This document shows, in pieces, positions 27,635-36,198 of a stretch of 64,000 nucleotides of DNA. Both the position numbers and the translations under genes were made by a program. The stretch is from Sphaerotilus hippei (GTDB lineage Bacteria > Pseudomonadota > Gammaproteobacteria > Burkholderiales > Burkholderiaceae_C). Below the pieces are notes generated by a model. It saw only the letters and a program-made list of their open reading frames with translations, had not been told where the DNA came from and did not search any database. How positions within the stretch are numbered: position 1 is the stretch's first letter; every line of letters starts with the position of its first letter. The stretch lies in NCBI RefSeq assembly GCF_003201595.1, contig NZ_QJJS01000013.1, positions 1-64,000 of the forward strand, in the 5' to 3' direction.

Positions 27635-29028
27635 AGTCGACCCTGACCCTGACCACGCTGGCGCTGGCCGCAGCCCTGAGCGCCTGCACCAGCCTCGCGC
27701 CCGACTACCAGCGTCCGGCCGGCGCCGTGCCGGCCCGGCTGCCGGTGCCGGCCGAGACGGCGGTCGCGGCGCCGGCCTCGCCGATGGCCTGGACCGAGTT
27801 CGTGCGCGAGCCGCGGCTGCGCCAGCTGGTGCAGCAGGCGCTGGAGCACAACCGTGACCTGCGCGTGGCCGCCCTCAACGTGCAGCGGGCGCAGGCCCAG
27901 CTGGGCGTGACCCGGGCGGACCGCTGGCCGACGGTGGGCGCCGGCCTGAGCGGCTCGCGTGCGCCCAACAGCTCGGGCGTGCAGACCACCACCCTGCAGG
28001 CCGGCCTGCAGGTCAGCGCCTGGGAGATGGACTTCTTCGGTCGCATCGCCAGCCTGACCGACGCCGCCCAGGCCCAGCTGCTGGCCACCGAGGCCGGCCG
28101 GCGCAGCGCCGAGCTGAGCCTGGTGGCCAGCGTGCTGGCCGCCGACCGCACGCTGGCGGCCGACGAGGCCCTGCTGGCGCTGGCCGAGCGCACCGTCGCC
28201 TCGCGCGCCGAAAGCCTGAAGCTGACGCGCCTGCGGGATCACCACGGCGCCGCATCGCAGCTGGAGCTGCAGAGCGCGCAGAGCCTGTCCTCGCAGGCCG
28301 AGGCGACGCTGATCCAGGCGCGCCGCCAGGTGGCGCAGGACCGCAACGCGCTGGCCCTGCTGCTGGGCGCACCGGTGCCGACCGAGCTGCTGCCCGCGGC
28401 CGCGACGGTGGTGGTGCCGGGGGCCGATGCCGCCGCCACCCCCGAGGTGCTGGCCATCGTGCCCGCCGGGCTCGACTCGTCGGTGCTGCTGCGCCGTCCC
28501 GACGTGCAGCAGGCCGAGCAGCAGCTGATCGCGGCCAACGCCAACATCGGCGCGGCCCGGGCGGCGTTCTTCCCGCGCATCACGCTGACCGCCAGTGCCG
28601 GTCTGGCCAGCAACCAGCTGTCCAGCCTGCTGGAGGCGGGCAGCTTCGCGTGGACGATCGCGCCACAGGCGCTGCTGACCGTGTTCGACTACGGCCGCAA
28701 CCGCAACAACCTCGAGGCGACCCGGCTCAGCCGCGACATCGCGGTGGCGCAGTACGAGAAGTCGGTGCAGAGCGCCTTCCGCGACACCGCCGACGCGCTG
28801 GCGGGCCTGGCCACCTGGCGTGACCAGCTCTCCGCGCAGCAGCGCCAGGTCGATGCCACGCGCGACATCCAGCGCCTGACCGAGCTGCGCTACAGCAACG
28901 GCGCGGCCAGCGAGCTCGAGCGCCTGGACGCGCAGCGCAGCCTGTTCGGCGCCGAGCAGCTGCTGATCCAGACCGCGCTGGCCGAGCAGCAGAACCGCAT
29001 CGCGCTGTTCAAGGCCCTGGGCGGCTGA
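27631..29028 (+). CDS. Outer-membrane efflux lipoprotein (OprM/NodT family)
   Basis: A 465-residue outer-membrane channel of the NodT/OprM family. The signal ends in lipobox LSAC, followed by APDYQRPA, typical of OprM/TtgC. The two halves contain the repeated helical-hairpin pattern (RADRWPTVGAGLSGSR and NIGAARAAFFPRITLTAS). The start is GTG within GTGA, overlapping the permease stop, so coupling is likely. It completes the adaptor-permease-channel operon controlled by the TetR gene. Confidence 0.94.
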   Translation: MKSTLTLTTLALAAALSACTSLAPDYQRPAGAVPARLPVPAETAVAAPASPMAWTEFVREPRLRQLVQQALEHNRDLRVAALNVQRAQAQLGVTRADRWPTVGAGLSGSRAPNSSGVQTTTLQAGLQVSAWEMDFFGRIASLTDAAQAQLLATEAGRRSAELSLVASVLAADRTLAADEALLALAERTVASRAESLKLTRLRDHHGAASQLELQSAQSLSSQAEATLIQARRQVAQDRNALALLLGAPVPTELLPAAATVVVPGADAAATPEVLAIVPAGLDSSVLLRRPDVQQAEQQLIAANANIGAARAAFFPRITLTASAGLASNQLSSLLEAGSFAWTIAPQALLTVFDYGRNRNNLEATRLSRDIAVAQYEKSVQSAFRDTADALAGLATWRDQLSAQQRQVDATRDIQRLTELRYSNGAASELERLDAQRSLFGAEQLLIQTALAEQQNRIALFKALGG

Positions 29029-29038
29029 TCCGCCCGGC

Positions 29039-29076
29039 CGTGCCCCGGGAGCGGCCTTCCGGCCGCCCCGGGCACG
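29039..29076 (+). terminator. Hairpin at the end of the tripartite pump operon
   Basis: A GC-rich hairpin with arms CGTGCCCCGGGAGCGGCC and GGCCGCCCCGGGCACG around the loop TTCC, eleven bases after the stop. The arms have a small mismatch and there is only a weak T-rich stretch after it, so it may slow or stop transcription before the next gene. Confidence 0.5.
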
Positions 29077-29122
29077 CTCCTCGCTTGTCTGCCGCGGCCC
29101 GACCCGCACAGGAGACAAGACG

Positions 29123-30064
29123 ATGCGCACCTTCATCCAGGTCACCGAAATCTGGACCCCGAACGAGGATCGCACGGTGCTGCGCTACCACGACGGGCTC
29201 TACGGTCGCCACCAGACCTTCCGCCTGGCCAGCCAGAAGATGAGCTTTGGCTACGACGAAGGGCTGCCCGGGCGGGCCTGGGCCGCCCGCGAGCCCATCC
29301 TGCTCAAGGACCTGCAGCACTCCTACTTCCTGCGGGGCGAGGCGGCGGCCCGTGCCGGCCTGACCTGCGCGGTGGCGCTGCCCATCTTCGCGGGCGACTT
29401 CCTGCTGGCGGTGGTGGTGTTCTTCTGTGGTGCCGACGATGACCACGTCGGTGCGATCGAGCTCTGGCGCAACGATCCCCGCAGCGAGTGGGACATGGGC
29501 CTGGTGGACGGCTATTTCGGCATTGCCGAGAGCTTCCAGTGGGTCGCCGAGCACACCCGGTTCATGCCCGGCTTCGGCCTGCCGGGCATCGTCTGGCAGA
29601 GCGGCCTGCCCGAGGTGCTGCAGGACATGGTGCATTCGGCGCGTTTCGTGCGCCGCGACGACGCCCGCCGCATCGGCCTGAACAAGGGCCTGGGCCTGCC
29701 GGTCTTCTCCGACCCGCAGCGCCACCACGTGATGACCTTCCTGTCCGCGCTCGGCACCCCGATCGCGCGGCGCTTCGAGGTCTGGCGCCCCACCGAGGCC
29801 GATCCCGGCGTGCTCGAGTTCGCCAAGGGCGACTGCGACCGCCGCCCCGGCTTCGCGCTCGACTACCACGGCGTTCAATTGCCCCGCGGCAGCTGCCTGC
29901 TGTCCCGGGTCGCCGCCAGCGGCGTGCCCGCCGTCAGCGCCAGCATCGCCACCGAAGCCTCGCCGGTCGGCGAGTCCGCCCGCCAGGCCGAACTCGCCGA
30001 GATGCTCGCCCTGCCGGTCATCGAGCACGGCCGCCTCAAGGCGGTGGTGGGGTTCTATTTCTGA
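29123..30064 (+). CDS. Tandem GAF-domain protein
   Basis: A 313-residue cytoplasmic protein with two GAF-like halves. In each, a loop rich in GLPG is followed by an apolar core: FGYDEGLPGRAWAAREPI in the first and FGLPGIVWQSGLPEVLQD in the second. Each then has a possible ligand-binding strand (LTCAVALPIFAGD and NKGLGLPVFSD). No output domain (kinase, GGDEF, HTH) is visible, so it may be a small-molecule sensor or an adaptor. GGAG stands upstream of the ATG. The convergent permease gene ends three bases away. Confidence 0.7.
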   Translation: MRTFIQVTEIWTPNEDRTVLRYHDGLYGRHQTFRLASQKMSFGYDEGLPGRAWAAREPILLKDLQHSYFLRGEAAARAGLTCAVALPIFAGDFLLAVVVFFCGADDDHVGAIELWRNDPRSEWDMGLVDGYFGIAESFQWVAEHTRFMPGFGLPGIVWQSGLPEVLQDMVHSARFVRRDDARRIGLNKGLGLPVFSDPQRHHVMTFLSALGTPIARRFEVWRPTEADPGVLEFAKGDCDRRPGFALDYHGVQLPRGSCLLSRVAASGVPAVSASIATEASPVGESARQAELAEMLALPVIEHGRLKAVVGFYF

Positions 30065-30067
30065 GCC

Positions 30068-31279
30068 TCACTCATGCCGCAGCGCCTCGATCGGATCGAG
30101 CATCGCGGCGCGGCGGGCGGGGAAGTAGCCGAAGACCACGCCGATGGCGGCGGAGAAGACGAAGGCCAGCAGGTTGATGCCGGTCTGGAACTCGTAGGCC
30201 ACGCCCATCAGGCTGGAGATGCCGATCGAGGCGAGCGTGGCCAGCACGATGCCGATCAGGCCGCCCAGCGCGGACAGCGCGACCGCCTCGATCAGGAACT
30301 GCAGCAGCACCTCGCGCTCGAGCGCGCCGATGGCCAGGCGGATGCCGATCTCGCGGGTGCGCTCGGTGACGCTGACCAGCATGATGTTCATGATGCCGAT
30401 GCCACCCACCAGCAGGCTGACCGCGGCCACCGCGCCCAGCAGCGAGGTCATCAGCTGGGTCGTGCCCGACAGCGTCTCGGCGATCTGCTTGGTGTCGAGC
30501 ACGTTGAAGTTGTCGTCGTCGGCGGGGCCGAGCTTGCGGCGGTCGCGCAGCAGCTGGCTGACCTGGCGCGACACGGCCGCGCTGTCCGCCCCGTCCTGCA
30601 GCGAGACGAGCAGGGTGTTGACGGTGGTCTTGCCGGTGACGCGGCGCTGCGCGGTCTGCAGCGGCACGAGGATGGTGTCGTCCTGGTCCATGCCCATGGC
30701 GGCCTGGCCCTTGGCGCCGAGCGTGCCGATGACCTCGCAGCTGAAGGACTTGACCCGCACCTGGCGGCCCAGCACGTCGGTGCCGGCGCCGAACAGCTCA
30801 CGCTGCACGGTCGCGCCCAGGATGCACACGGCGGCCCCGGCCTTGAGCTCGTCGCCGGAGAACAGCCGCCCGGAGGCGAGCGTCCAGTTGTTGGTCTGGA
30901 AGTAGCTGTTGGTGCTGCCGGTGACGGTGGTCGACCAGTTGCGGCCGTCGGCGATCACGGTCACCGCGCCCCGCACCTCCGGTGCCACCGCGGCGATGCC
31001 GCCGATCTCCACGGCGATCGCGTCGAGGTCGCTGAGGTTGAAGGGCGGCGCGCCGGCGCTGTCGCGTCCCGGGCCCAGGCGCTGGCCGGGGCGCACCTGC
31101 AGCAGGTTGCTGCCCAGGCTGGAGATCTGCGCCTTGACGGCCCGGGTCGCGCCGTTGCCGACGGTGACCATGGTGATGACCGCGGCCACGCCGATGACGA
31201 TGCCCAGGATGGTCAGGAAGGAGCGCAGCAGGTTGCGGCGGATCTCGCGCAGCGACAGCAGCAGGGTGTTCCACAGCAT
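30068..31279 (-). CDS. MacB/FtsX-type ABC transporter permease
   Basis: A 403-residue permease with the MacB arrangement: one N-terminal transmembrane segment (RSFLTILGIVIGVAAVITMV, residues about 20-40), a large periplasmic domain, and three C-terminal segments. It belongs to the type VII ABC (MacB/LolCDE) family. The ATPase is encoded by the separate gene just upstream, unlike E. coli MacB, where both are fused; the stop of that gene overlaps this ATG by one base. It probably works in a MacA-MacB-TolC-like exporter. Confidence 0.9.
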   Translation of the reverse strand: MLWNTLLLSLREIRRNLLRSFLTILGIVIGVAAVITMVTVGNGATRAVKAQISSLGSNLLQVRPGQRLGPGRDSAGAPPFNLSDLDAIAVEIGGIAAVAPEVRGAVTVIADGRNWSTTVTGSTNSYFQTNNWTLASGRLFSGDELKAGAAVCILGATVQRELFGAGTDVLGRQVRVKSFSCEVIGTLGAKGQAAMGMDQDDTILVPLQTAQRRVTGKTTVNTLLVSLQDGADSAAVSRQVSQLLRDRRKLGPADDDNFNVLDTKQIAETLSGTTQLMTSLLGAVAAVSLLVGGIGIMNIMLVSVTERTREIGIRLAIGALEREVLLQFLIEAVALSALGGLIGIVLATLASIGISSLMGVAYEFQTGINLLAFVFSAAIGVVFGYFPARRAAMLDPIEALRHE

Positions 31280-32049
31280 CAGGCGGCTCCGGTGCCTGCG
31301 GCCGGCGCGGGCGGGCGCTGCAGGGCGGTGGGGTGCGGGTTGCGCTCGTCGCGCTCGATGCGCCCGTCGCGGAAATGCACGACCCGCCGGGCATAGGCGG
31401 CCATGTCGGGCTCGTGGGTGACCATCAGCACGGTGATGCCGTGGTCGGCGTTGAGCGCCCAGAGCAGTTCCATGATCTCGTTGCTGCGGGCGGAGTCGAG
31501 GTTGCCGGTCGGCTCGTCGGCCAGCAGCACCGTGGGCTGGGTGACGATGGCCCGCGCGATCGCCACCCGCTGCTGCTGGCCACCCGACAGCTCGGCGGGC
31601 GTGTGGTGCTCCCAGCCGGTCAGGCCGACCTGGGCCAGCGCGGCCTGGGCGGCACGGTGCCGGTCGGCGGCGCTTTCGCCGCGGTAGAGCAGCGGCAGCT
31701 CGACGTTCTCCTGCGCCGAGGTGCGGGCCAGCAGGTTGAAGCCCTGGAACACGAAGCCGAGGTGGCGCCGCCGCAGCCGGGCGCGCTGGTCGCGGCTGAG
31801 CTGCTGCACCTCGATGCCGCGGAAGCGGTAGCTGCCGTCGGTGGGCACGTCCAGGCAGCCGAGCACGTTCATCACCGTCGACTTGCCCGAGCCGCTCGGT
31901 CCCATGACCGCGATGAACTCGCCGGCCTGGATCTCGAGGTCCACGCCCTTGAGCGCCAGGAAGGCGGCCTGGCCGGTGCCGAAGGCCTTGGTGATGCCGC
32001 TCAGCCGGATCAGCGGCTCGGCCGTCGCGGCGGCCGCGGCCTCGGTCAC
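31279..32049 (-). CDS. ABC transporter ATPase (MacB/LolD type)
   Basis: A 256-residue ATPase. Walker A GPSGSGKST is near residue 48, the Q-loop FVFQGFNLL and signature LSGGQQQRVAIARA follow, and Walker B is LLADEPTGNLDS with H-loop VTHEP. These are typical of MacB/LolD/FtsE-like ABC proteins. The start is GTG overlapping the adaptor stop codon in GTGA. It forms one operon with the upstream adaptor and outer-membrane factor and the downstream permease. The tail is Pro/Ala-rich. Confidence 0.94.
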   Translation of the reverse strand: MTEAAAAATAEPLIRLSGITKAFGTGQAAFLALKGVDLEIQAGEFIAVMGPSGSGKSTVMNVLGCLDVPTDGSYRFRGIEVQQLSRDQRARLRRRHLGFVFQGFNLLARTSAQENVELPLLYRGESAADRHRAAQAALAQVGLTGWEHHTPAELSGGQQQRVAIARAIVTQPTVLLADEPTGNLDSARSNEIMELLWALNADHGITVLMVTHEPDMAAYARRVVHFRDGRIERDERNPHPTALQRPPAPAAGTGAA

Positions 32050-33350
32050 GGCGCCGCTCCGGCGCTGCCCTGCTCGGTGATGACGGCCAGGCCTTCGCTC
32101 AGGCCCTCGCCGCTGACCTCGGTCTGGCGGCCGTCGCTGAGGCCGGCCTGCACCGCCAGCGCCACCGGCTGGCCGTCGCGCAGCACCCAGATCTGCTTGC
32201 TGCCGCCGCTGCTGCTGCCGGCCTTCTTGCTGGCGGGCGCACCCGGCGGGCGCGGCATCAGCTTCGACAGGATGCTGGTGCCACCCGCACCGCCGGGCGC
32301 GCCCCCCGTGGCCGCGCCGGCCGCGGCCGGCGTGAAGCGCAGCGCGCGGTTGGGCACCAGCAGCACCCCCTGGCGTTCGGTGGCGGTGATCTGCGCGGTC
32401 GCGGTCATGCCGGGGCGCAGGCTGAGGTCGTCGTTGGTGACGTCCATCAGCGTGGTGTAGGTGACGACGTTGTCGGTGGTGGTCGAGCCGTAGGCGACCC
32501 GCCGCACCGTGGCCGGGTAGCTGCGGCCGGGCCAGGCGCTGACGGTGAAGCTGGCCCGCTGCCCGTTCCTGACCTGGCCGACGTCGGCCTCGTCGACGTT
32601 GACCGACAGCTGCAGGCGGCTCAGGTCCTCGGCGATGGTGAACAGCGTGACCGCCTGCAGCGAGGCGGCCACCGCATAACCCGGGTCGACGCTGCGCGTC
32701 AGGATCACGCCGTCGATCGGCGAGCGGATCGAGGCCTTGGAGAGGTTGATCTCGTTGGTGCTGAGCGTGGCGCGTGCGCTGGTGACGTTGGCCCGCGCGC
32801 TGGCCTCGGCCGCGACGGCCTTGTCCAGCGTGGCGCGCGCGCTGTCGAGCTCGGTGGCCGACGGCACCTTGCCGCCCGACAGCCGATGCACCTCCTCGAG
32901 CCGCTGCAGGCTGGCGCGGGCCTCCTTGACCGTGGCCACGGCCTGCTGCACGGCGGCGTCGGCGGCGGCCACGGCCGCCCGGGCGCTGGTGATCTGGTCG
33001 CGCAGCTTGGCGGTGTCGAGCTCGACCAGCACCTGTCCCTGGCGCACCCGGTCGTTCACGTCGACCTGCACCCGCGCGACCGTGCCCGACAGCTCGCTGC
33101 CGAGGCTGACGGTGCGCGTCGACTGCAGCTTGCCGGTCGCGGTGACGGTGAGCTGCAGGTTGCCGCGGGCCAGCGGCTGGGTCAGGTAGCGGGGCTGCGC
33201 CTGGGCGGCGCTGCGGCCGAGCCAGAACCAGCCGGCCAGCGCCAGCAGGATCACGGAGGCCGCCAGCACCCAGGGCAGCGTGCGGCGCCAGGCGGGCCGC
33301 ACGGCCTCTTCGCCCAGCAGGTCTTTCAGGGAGGATGCAGGGGTGGACAT
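32046..33350 (-). CDS. MacA-like membrane-fusion protein
   Basis: A 434-residue adaptor with one N-terminal transmembrane segment (LPWVLAASVILLALAGWFWL, about residues 26-45), lipoyl halves around GSELSGTVARVQVDVNDRVR and SIRSPIDGVILTRS, a coiled-coil hairpin, and beta-barrel and membrane-proximal domains. A Ser/Gly/Pro-rich insert (about residues 340-375) follows the barrel. The start is the ATG two bases after the outer-membrane factor stop, so translation is probably coupled; I see no ribosome site of its own. Confidence 0.9.
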   Translation of the reverse strand: MSTPASSLKDLLGEEAVRPAWRRTLPWVLAASVILLALAGWFWLGRSAAQAQPRYLTQPLARGNLQLTVTATGKLQSTRTVSLGSELSGTVARVQVDVNDRVRQGQVLVELDTAKLRDQITSARAAVAAADAAVQQAVATVKEARASLQRLEEVHRLSGGKVPSATELDSARATLDKAVAAEASARANVTSARATLSTNEINLSKASIRSPIDGVILTRSVDPGYAVAASLQAVTLFTIAEDLSRLQLSVNVDEADVGQVRNGQRASFTVSAWPGRSYPATVRRVAYGSTTTDNVVTYTTLMDVTNDDLSLRPGMTATAQITATERQGVLLVPNRALRFTPAAAGAATGGAPGGAGGTSILSKLMPRPPGAPASKKAGSSSGGSKQIWVLRDGQPVALAVQAGLSDGRQTEVSGEGLSEGLAVITEQGSAGAAP

Positions 33351-33352
33351 GT

Positions 33353-34825
33353 TCAGGAGGCGGTGAAAGTCGTCGGGGCGGTGGGGTCGGCCTGGTCGTC
33401 GGACCAGCCGCCACCGAGGGCCTTGTAGAGGCGGATCAGGTTCAGGCTGGCGTCGGTGCGGGCGCTGGCGAGGCTGTCGGCCGCGCTCAGCGCGCTGCGC
33501 TGGGCGTCGAGCAGCGTGCCGAAGTCGATCAGGCCGGCCTGGTAACGCTGCTGCGCCAGCAGCAGGGCGTTGCGCGCGGCCTCGTCGGCCTGCTGCAGCG
33601 CCTCGGTCTGGCGGTGGGTGGCGCCCAGCGCGACCAGCGCGTTCTCGACGTCCTCCAGTGCCGTCAGCACCACGCTGCGGTAGCTCAGCCGGGCCTGCTC
33701 CAGCACCTCCTGCTGCTGCTCGATCAGCGCCCGGCGCTCGCCGGCGTCCCACAGCGGCCAGCTCACGGCCGCCCCGATGGCGCTGGCCAGCGCGCCGGGT
33801 CCGGTCAGCGCGGCCAGCGTGCCCGCCTGCAGCGCCAGGCTGCCGGTGATGGCGAAGCTCGGCCAGCGCTCGGCGCGGGTGCCGGCCAGGCGCTCGGCCT
33901 CGGCGCGCAGGCTCCATTCGGCCGCCCGCACGTCGGGCCGCTGGCGCAGCACCTCGGCGGGCACGCCGGCGGGCAGCGGGCTCGTGTCGATCGGCAGGGC
34001 GCTGGTGTCGCCCAGCAGCGGCCGCAAGGCCTCGGGCGAGCGCCCCAGCAGCACGGCGATGCGGTGTTCGTACTGGGCGATTGCCGACTCGCGCGCGGGC
34101 AGGGCCGCGCGCAGCGTCTCGACGCTCAGGCGCGCCTGCTCGGCATCGAGCGAGCTGGCCAGGCCGGCCTGCACCCGCCAGCGCATCAGCGCCAGCGTCT
34201 CGTCCTGGGCGGCGAGGTTGTCGCGGGCGATGCCCAGCGCCAGCCGGGCCCCGCGCAGCTGCACGTGGGCGAGCCCGACCTCGGCGGCCAGGCCCATGCG
34301 GGTCGTGGCCAGGTCGGCGGCGGCGGCGGCCACGTCGGCCTCGCGGCCGCGCAGGCGGTCGGCCTGGGCGCCGTGGAAGTCGGGTTCCCAGCTGGCATCC
34401 AGCCCCGCCGACAGGCTGGTGCTGCCGACCTGGCGGGTCCGGCTGCGGCTGGCGCTGGCGCTGCTGCCCAGCTGCGGCGAATCGACGGCCTGCTGCTGGT
34501 CACGCAGCGCACGCGCCTGGCGCAGCCGGCTGCCCGCCAGCGCGAGGTCGGTGTTGGCCTGCAGGGACTCCTCGATCAGCGTGGACAGCAGCGCATCGTC
34601 GAAGCGCTGCCACCAGCGGCCCAGCGCACGGGCCTCCAGCGCCCCGGTTGCCTGCAGCACCGCCGTCGGGGTGGCGCTCCACTGCGCGGGCAGGGCGGGG
34701 GCTGCGGGCACCGCGGCGGCGGAGGCCGTCCGCAGGCTGGACTGGGCACAGCCCGGCAGCCACGGCAAGGAGGAGAGGCACAGCGCCAGCAGCGCCAGTC
34801 GGGAAACAGGGGGCATCGCTCGCAT
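33353..34825 (-). CDS. Outer-membrane efflux lipoprotein (NodT family)
   Basis: A 490-residue TolC-like channel lipoprotein with lipobox LPGC near residue 25 and NodT-type halves (QLGSSASASRSR and ERWPSFAITGSLALQ). It is the first gene of an operon running outer-membrane factor, MacA-like adaptor, ATPase, permease, and so supplies the exit duct. The start is uncertain: MRAMPPVSR at 34825 was preferred because it keeps a normal signal peptide; ATG 34816 would also work. No ribosome site is obvious before either. Confidence 0.88.
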   Translation of the reverse strand: MRAMPPVSRLALLALCLSSLPWLPGCAQSSLRTASAAAVPAAPALPAQWSATPTAVLQATGALEARALGRWWQRFDDALLSTLIEESLQANTDLALAGSRLRQARALRDQQQAVDSPQLGSSASASRSRTRQVGSTSLSAGLDASWEPDFHGAQADRLRGREADVAAAAADLATTRMGLAAEVGLAHVQLRGARLALGIARDNLAAQDETLALMRWRVQAGLASSLDAEQARLSVETLRAALPARESAIAQYEHRIAVLLGRSPEALRPLLGDTSALPIDTSPLPAGVPAEVLRQRPDVRAAEWSLRAEAERLAGTRAERWPSFAITGSLALQAGTLAALTGPGALASAIGAAVSWPLWDAGERRALIEQQQEVLEQARLSYRSVVLTALEDVENALVALGATHRQTEALQQADEAARNALLLAQQRYQAGLIDFGTLLDAQRSALSAADSLASARTDASLNLIRLYKALGGGWSDDQADPTAPTTFTAS

Positions 34826-34935
34826 GGAAGGTCCGGTCAACCCCGTGCCGCCTGCACCCAGGTCCGGGGATCTGGCCATGGTTGTACCAAGCGCTGCCCG
34901 GCGGCTTGATGCCGCTCATGTAAAGAAGCTTGTCT

Positions 34936-36093
34936 TCAGGGGGCGATGACGAGCTGGCCGCGGCCAGCGTGTTTCGCTTCGTAAAGCGCGTGGTCGGCCC
35001 GGCGCAGCATGTCGTCGAGCGTCTGGTGGTCGGCGTGGAAGGCCGCCAGGCCCGCGCTGTAGTCGATCGGGAAGCCCAGCTCCTCGGTCGAGACCCGCCG
35101 CAGCGTCTGGCGCAGGCGCTGGTCCAGCGCGATCGCCGCGCCTTCGCGGGTGTGCGAGAGCAGCAGGCAGAACTCCTCGCCGCCGTAGCGTGCGGCCAGG
35201 TCGCCGGTGCGCAGCTGCTCGCGCAGCAGGCGTGCCACCAGCATCAGCGCGGCGTCGCCCTTGGCGTGGCCGTGCTGGTCGTTGACGACCTTGAAGTGGT
35301 CGAGGTCGAGCATCAGCACGATCAGCGGGTGGCCGTAGCGCCGCGCGTCGGCCAGCAGCGCGGCGGCCCGCTCGGACCAGGCCCGCCGGTTCAGCAGGCC
35401 GGTCAGCCCGTCGGTGATGGCCAGTGCGCGCAGCTGGCGCTCGGCCTCCTCGCGGTAGGCCATCAGCAGGCTGGCGGCCACCAGCAGCAGCGTCAGGTTG
35501 CTGACCAGCGCGGCGGCGATGTTGACCGGATGCGGGCTCTCGAAGTGCGGGTAGGCCGAGGTGAAGAAGGCGCCCAGCACGCCGCGCCAGCTGGTGACCA
35601 CCGACTGCAGCGCCATCGCCAGCGCGAGCAGCGCGCGCCAGCGCCAGCTGGCCTGCTCGGTGGGGCGCAGCAGCTCGACGCAGAGCAGGCCCATCTGCAG
35701 AGCCAGCACCGCGTTGGCGATGCCGACCCGGAAGGCGTAGTGCTCGAAGCCCAGCGCATAGGCCAGCGGCATCAGCACGGCCAGGCTCCACATCGTCCAG
35801 TGGCCGTCGCGCGGACTGATCCAGCGCTGCAGCGCCTTCCACAGCAGCACCAGGCTGGCCGACAGCGCGGCCATCGACGCGGTCGACAGCAGCAGGTCGA
35901 ACACGGTGCCGGCCCAGCGGGACGAGGCGATCAGGCACACCCAGCCGACCGCCTGCAGGCCCATCGACCACTGTGCCCGGCGGGCTGCGGCGCTCACCTT
36001 CAGGCCCATCAGCAGGGGCAGGGCGAGCGCGACGGCGATCAGGTTGACGGTGAAGACGACCAGCAGGGTGTGGACGTCGAGGTGGGAGAACAC
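34936..36093 (-). CDS. Membrane diguanylate cyclase (GGDEF with I-site)
   Basis: A membrane protein of about 385 residues with six or more hydrophobic segments over residues 5-215 and a C-terminal GGDEF domain. The catalytic motif is GGEEF, and an RxxD inhibitory site (RTGD) stands five residues before it, so an active, product-inhibited cyclase is likely. The start is uncertain: no ATG fits, and I chose the GTG of VFSHLDV because an earlier TTG at 36129 lies beside a hairpin that ends the upstream gene. Regulation is unknown. Confidence 0.87.
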   Translation of the reverse strand: MFSHLDVHTLLVVFTVNLIAVALALPLLMGLKVSAAARRAQWSMGLQAVGWVCLIASSRWAGTVFDLLLSTASMAALSASLVLLWKALQRWISPRDGHWTMWSLAVLMPLAYALGFEHYAFRVGIANAVLALQMGLLCVELLRPTEQASWRWRALLALAMALQSVVTSWRGVLGAFFTSAYPHFESPHPVNIAAALVSNLTLLLVAASLLMAYREEAERQLRALAITDGLTGLLNRRAWSERAAALLADARRYGHPLIVLMLDLDHFKVVNDQHGHAKGDAALMLVARLLREQLRTGDLAARYGGEEFCLLLSHTREGAAIALDQRLRQTLRRVSTEELGFPIDYSAGLAAFHADHQTLDDMLRRADHALYEAKHAGRGQLVIAP

Positions 36094-36137
36094 GGGCGGC
36101 GGTGACGATGGAGTGGGGTCTGGACCCAAATGTAACG

Positions 36138-36161
36138 GGCGGCGCCCTCGACGGCGCCGCC
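36138..36161 (-). terminator. Hairpin after the AMP nucleosidase gene
   Basis: On the - strand a perfect nine-base stem (GGCGGCGCC and GGCGCCGCC) with a six-base loop is followed by GTTACATTT. It lies 37 bases after the AMP nucleosidase stop and probably ends that transcript. Confidence 0.45.
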
Positions 36162-36198
36162 ATCCCCCTCGACAAGGGCCCCGGAACGGGCCGAAGTG

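Noticed and set aside
36094..36129. TTG at 36129 as the start of the diguanylate cyclase.
   Set aside because: It is next to a hairpin that looks like the terminator of the amn gene; the GTG at 36093 leads straight into the first membrane segment. The choice remains uncertain.
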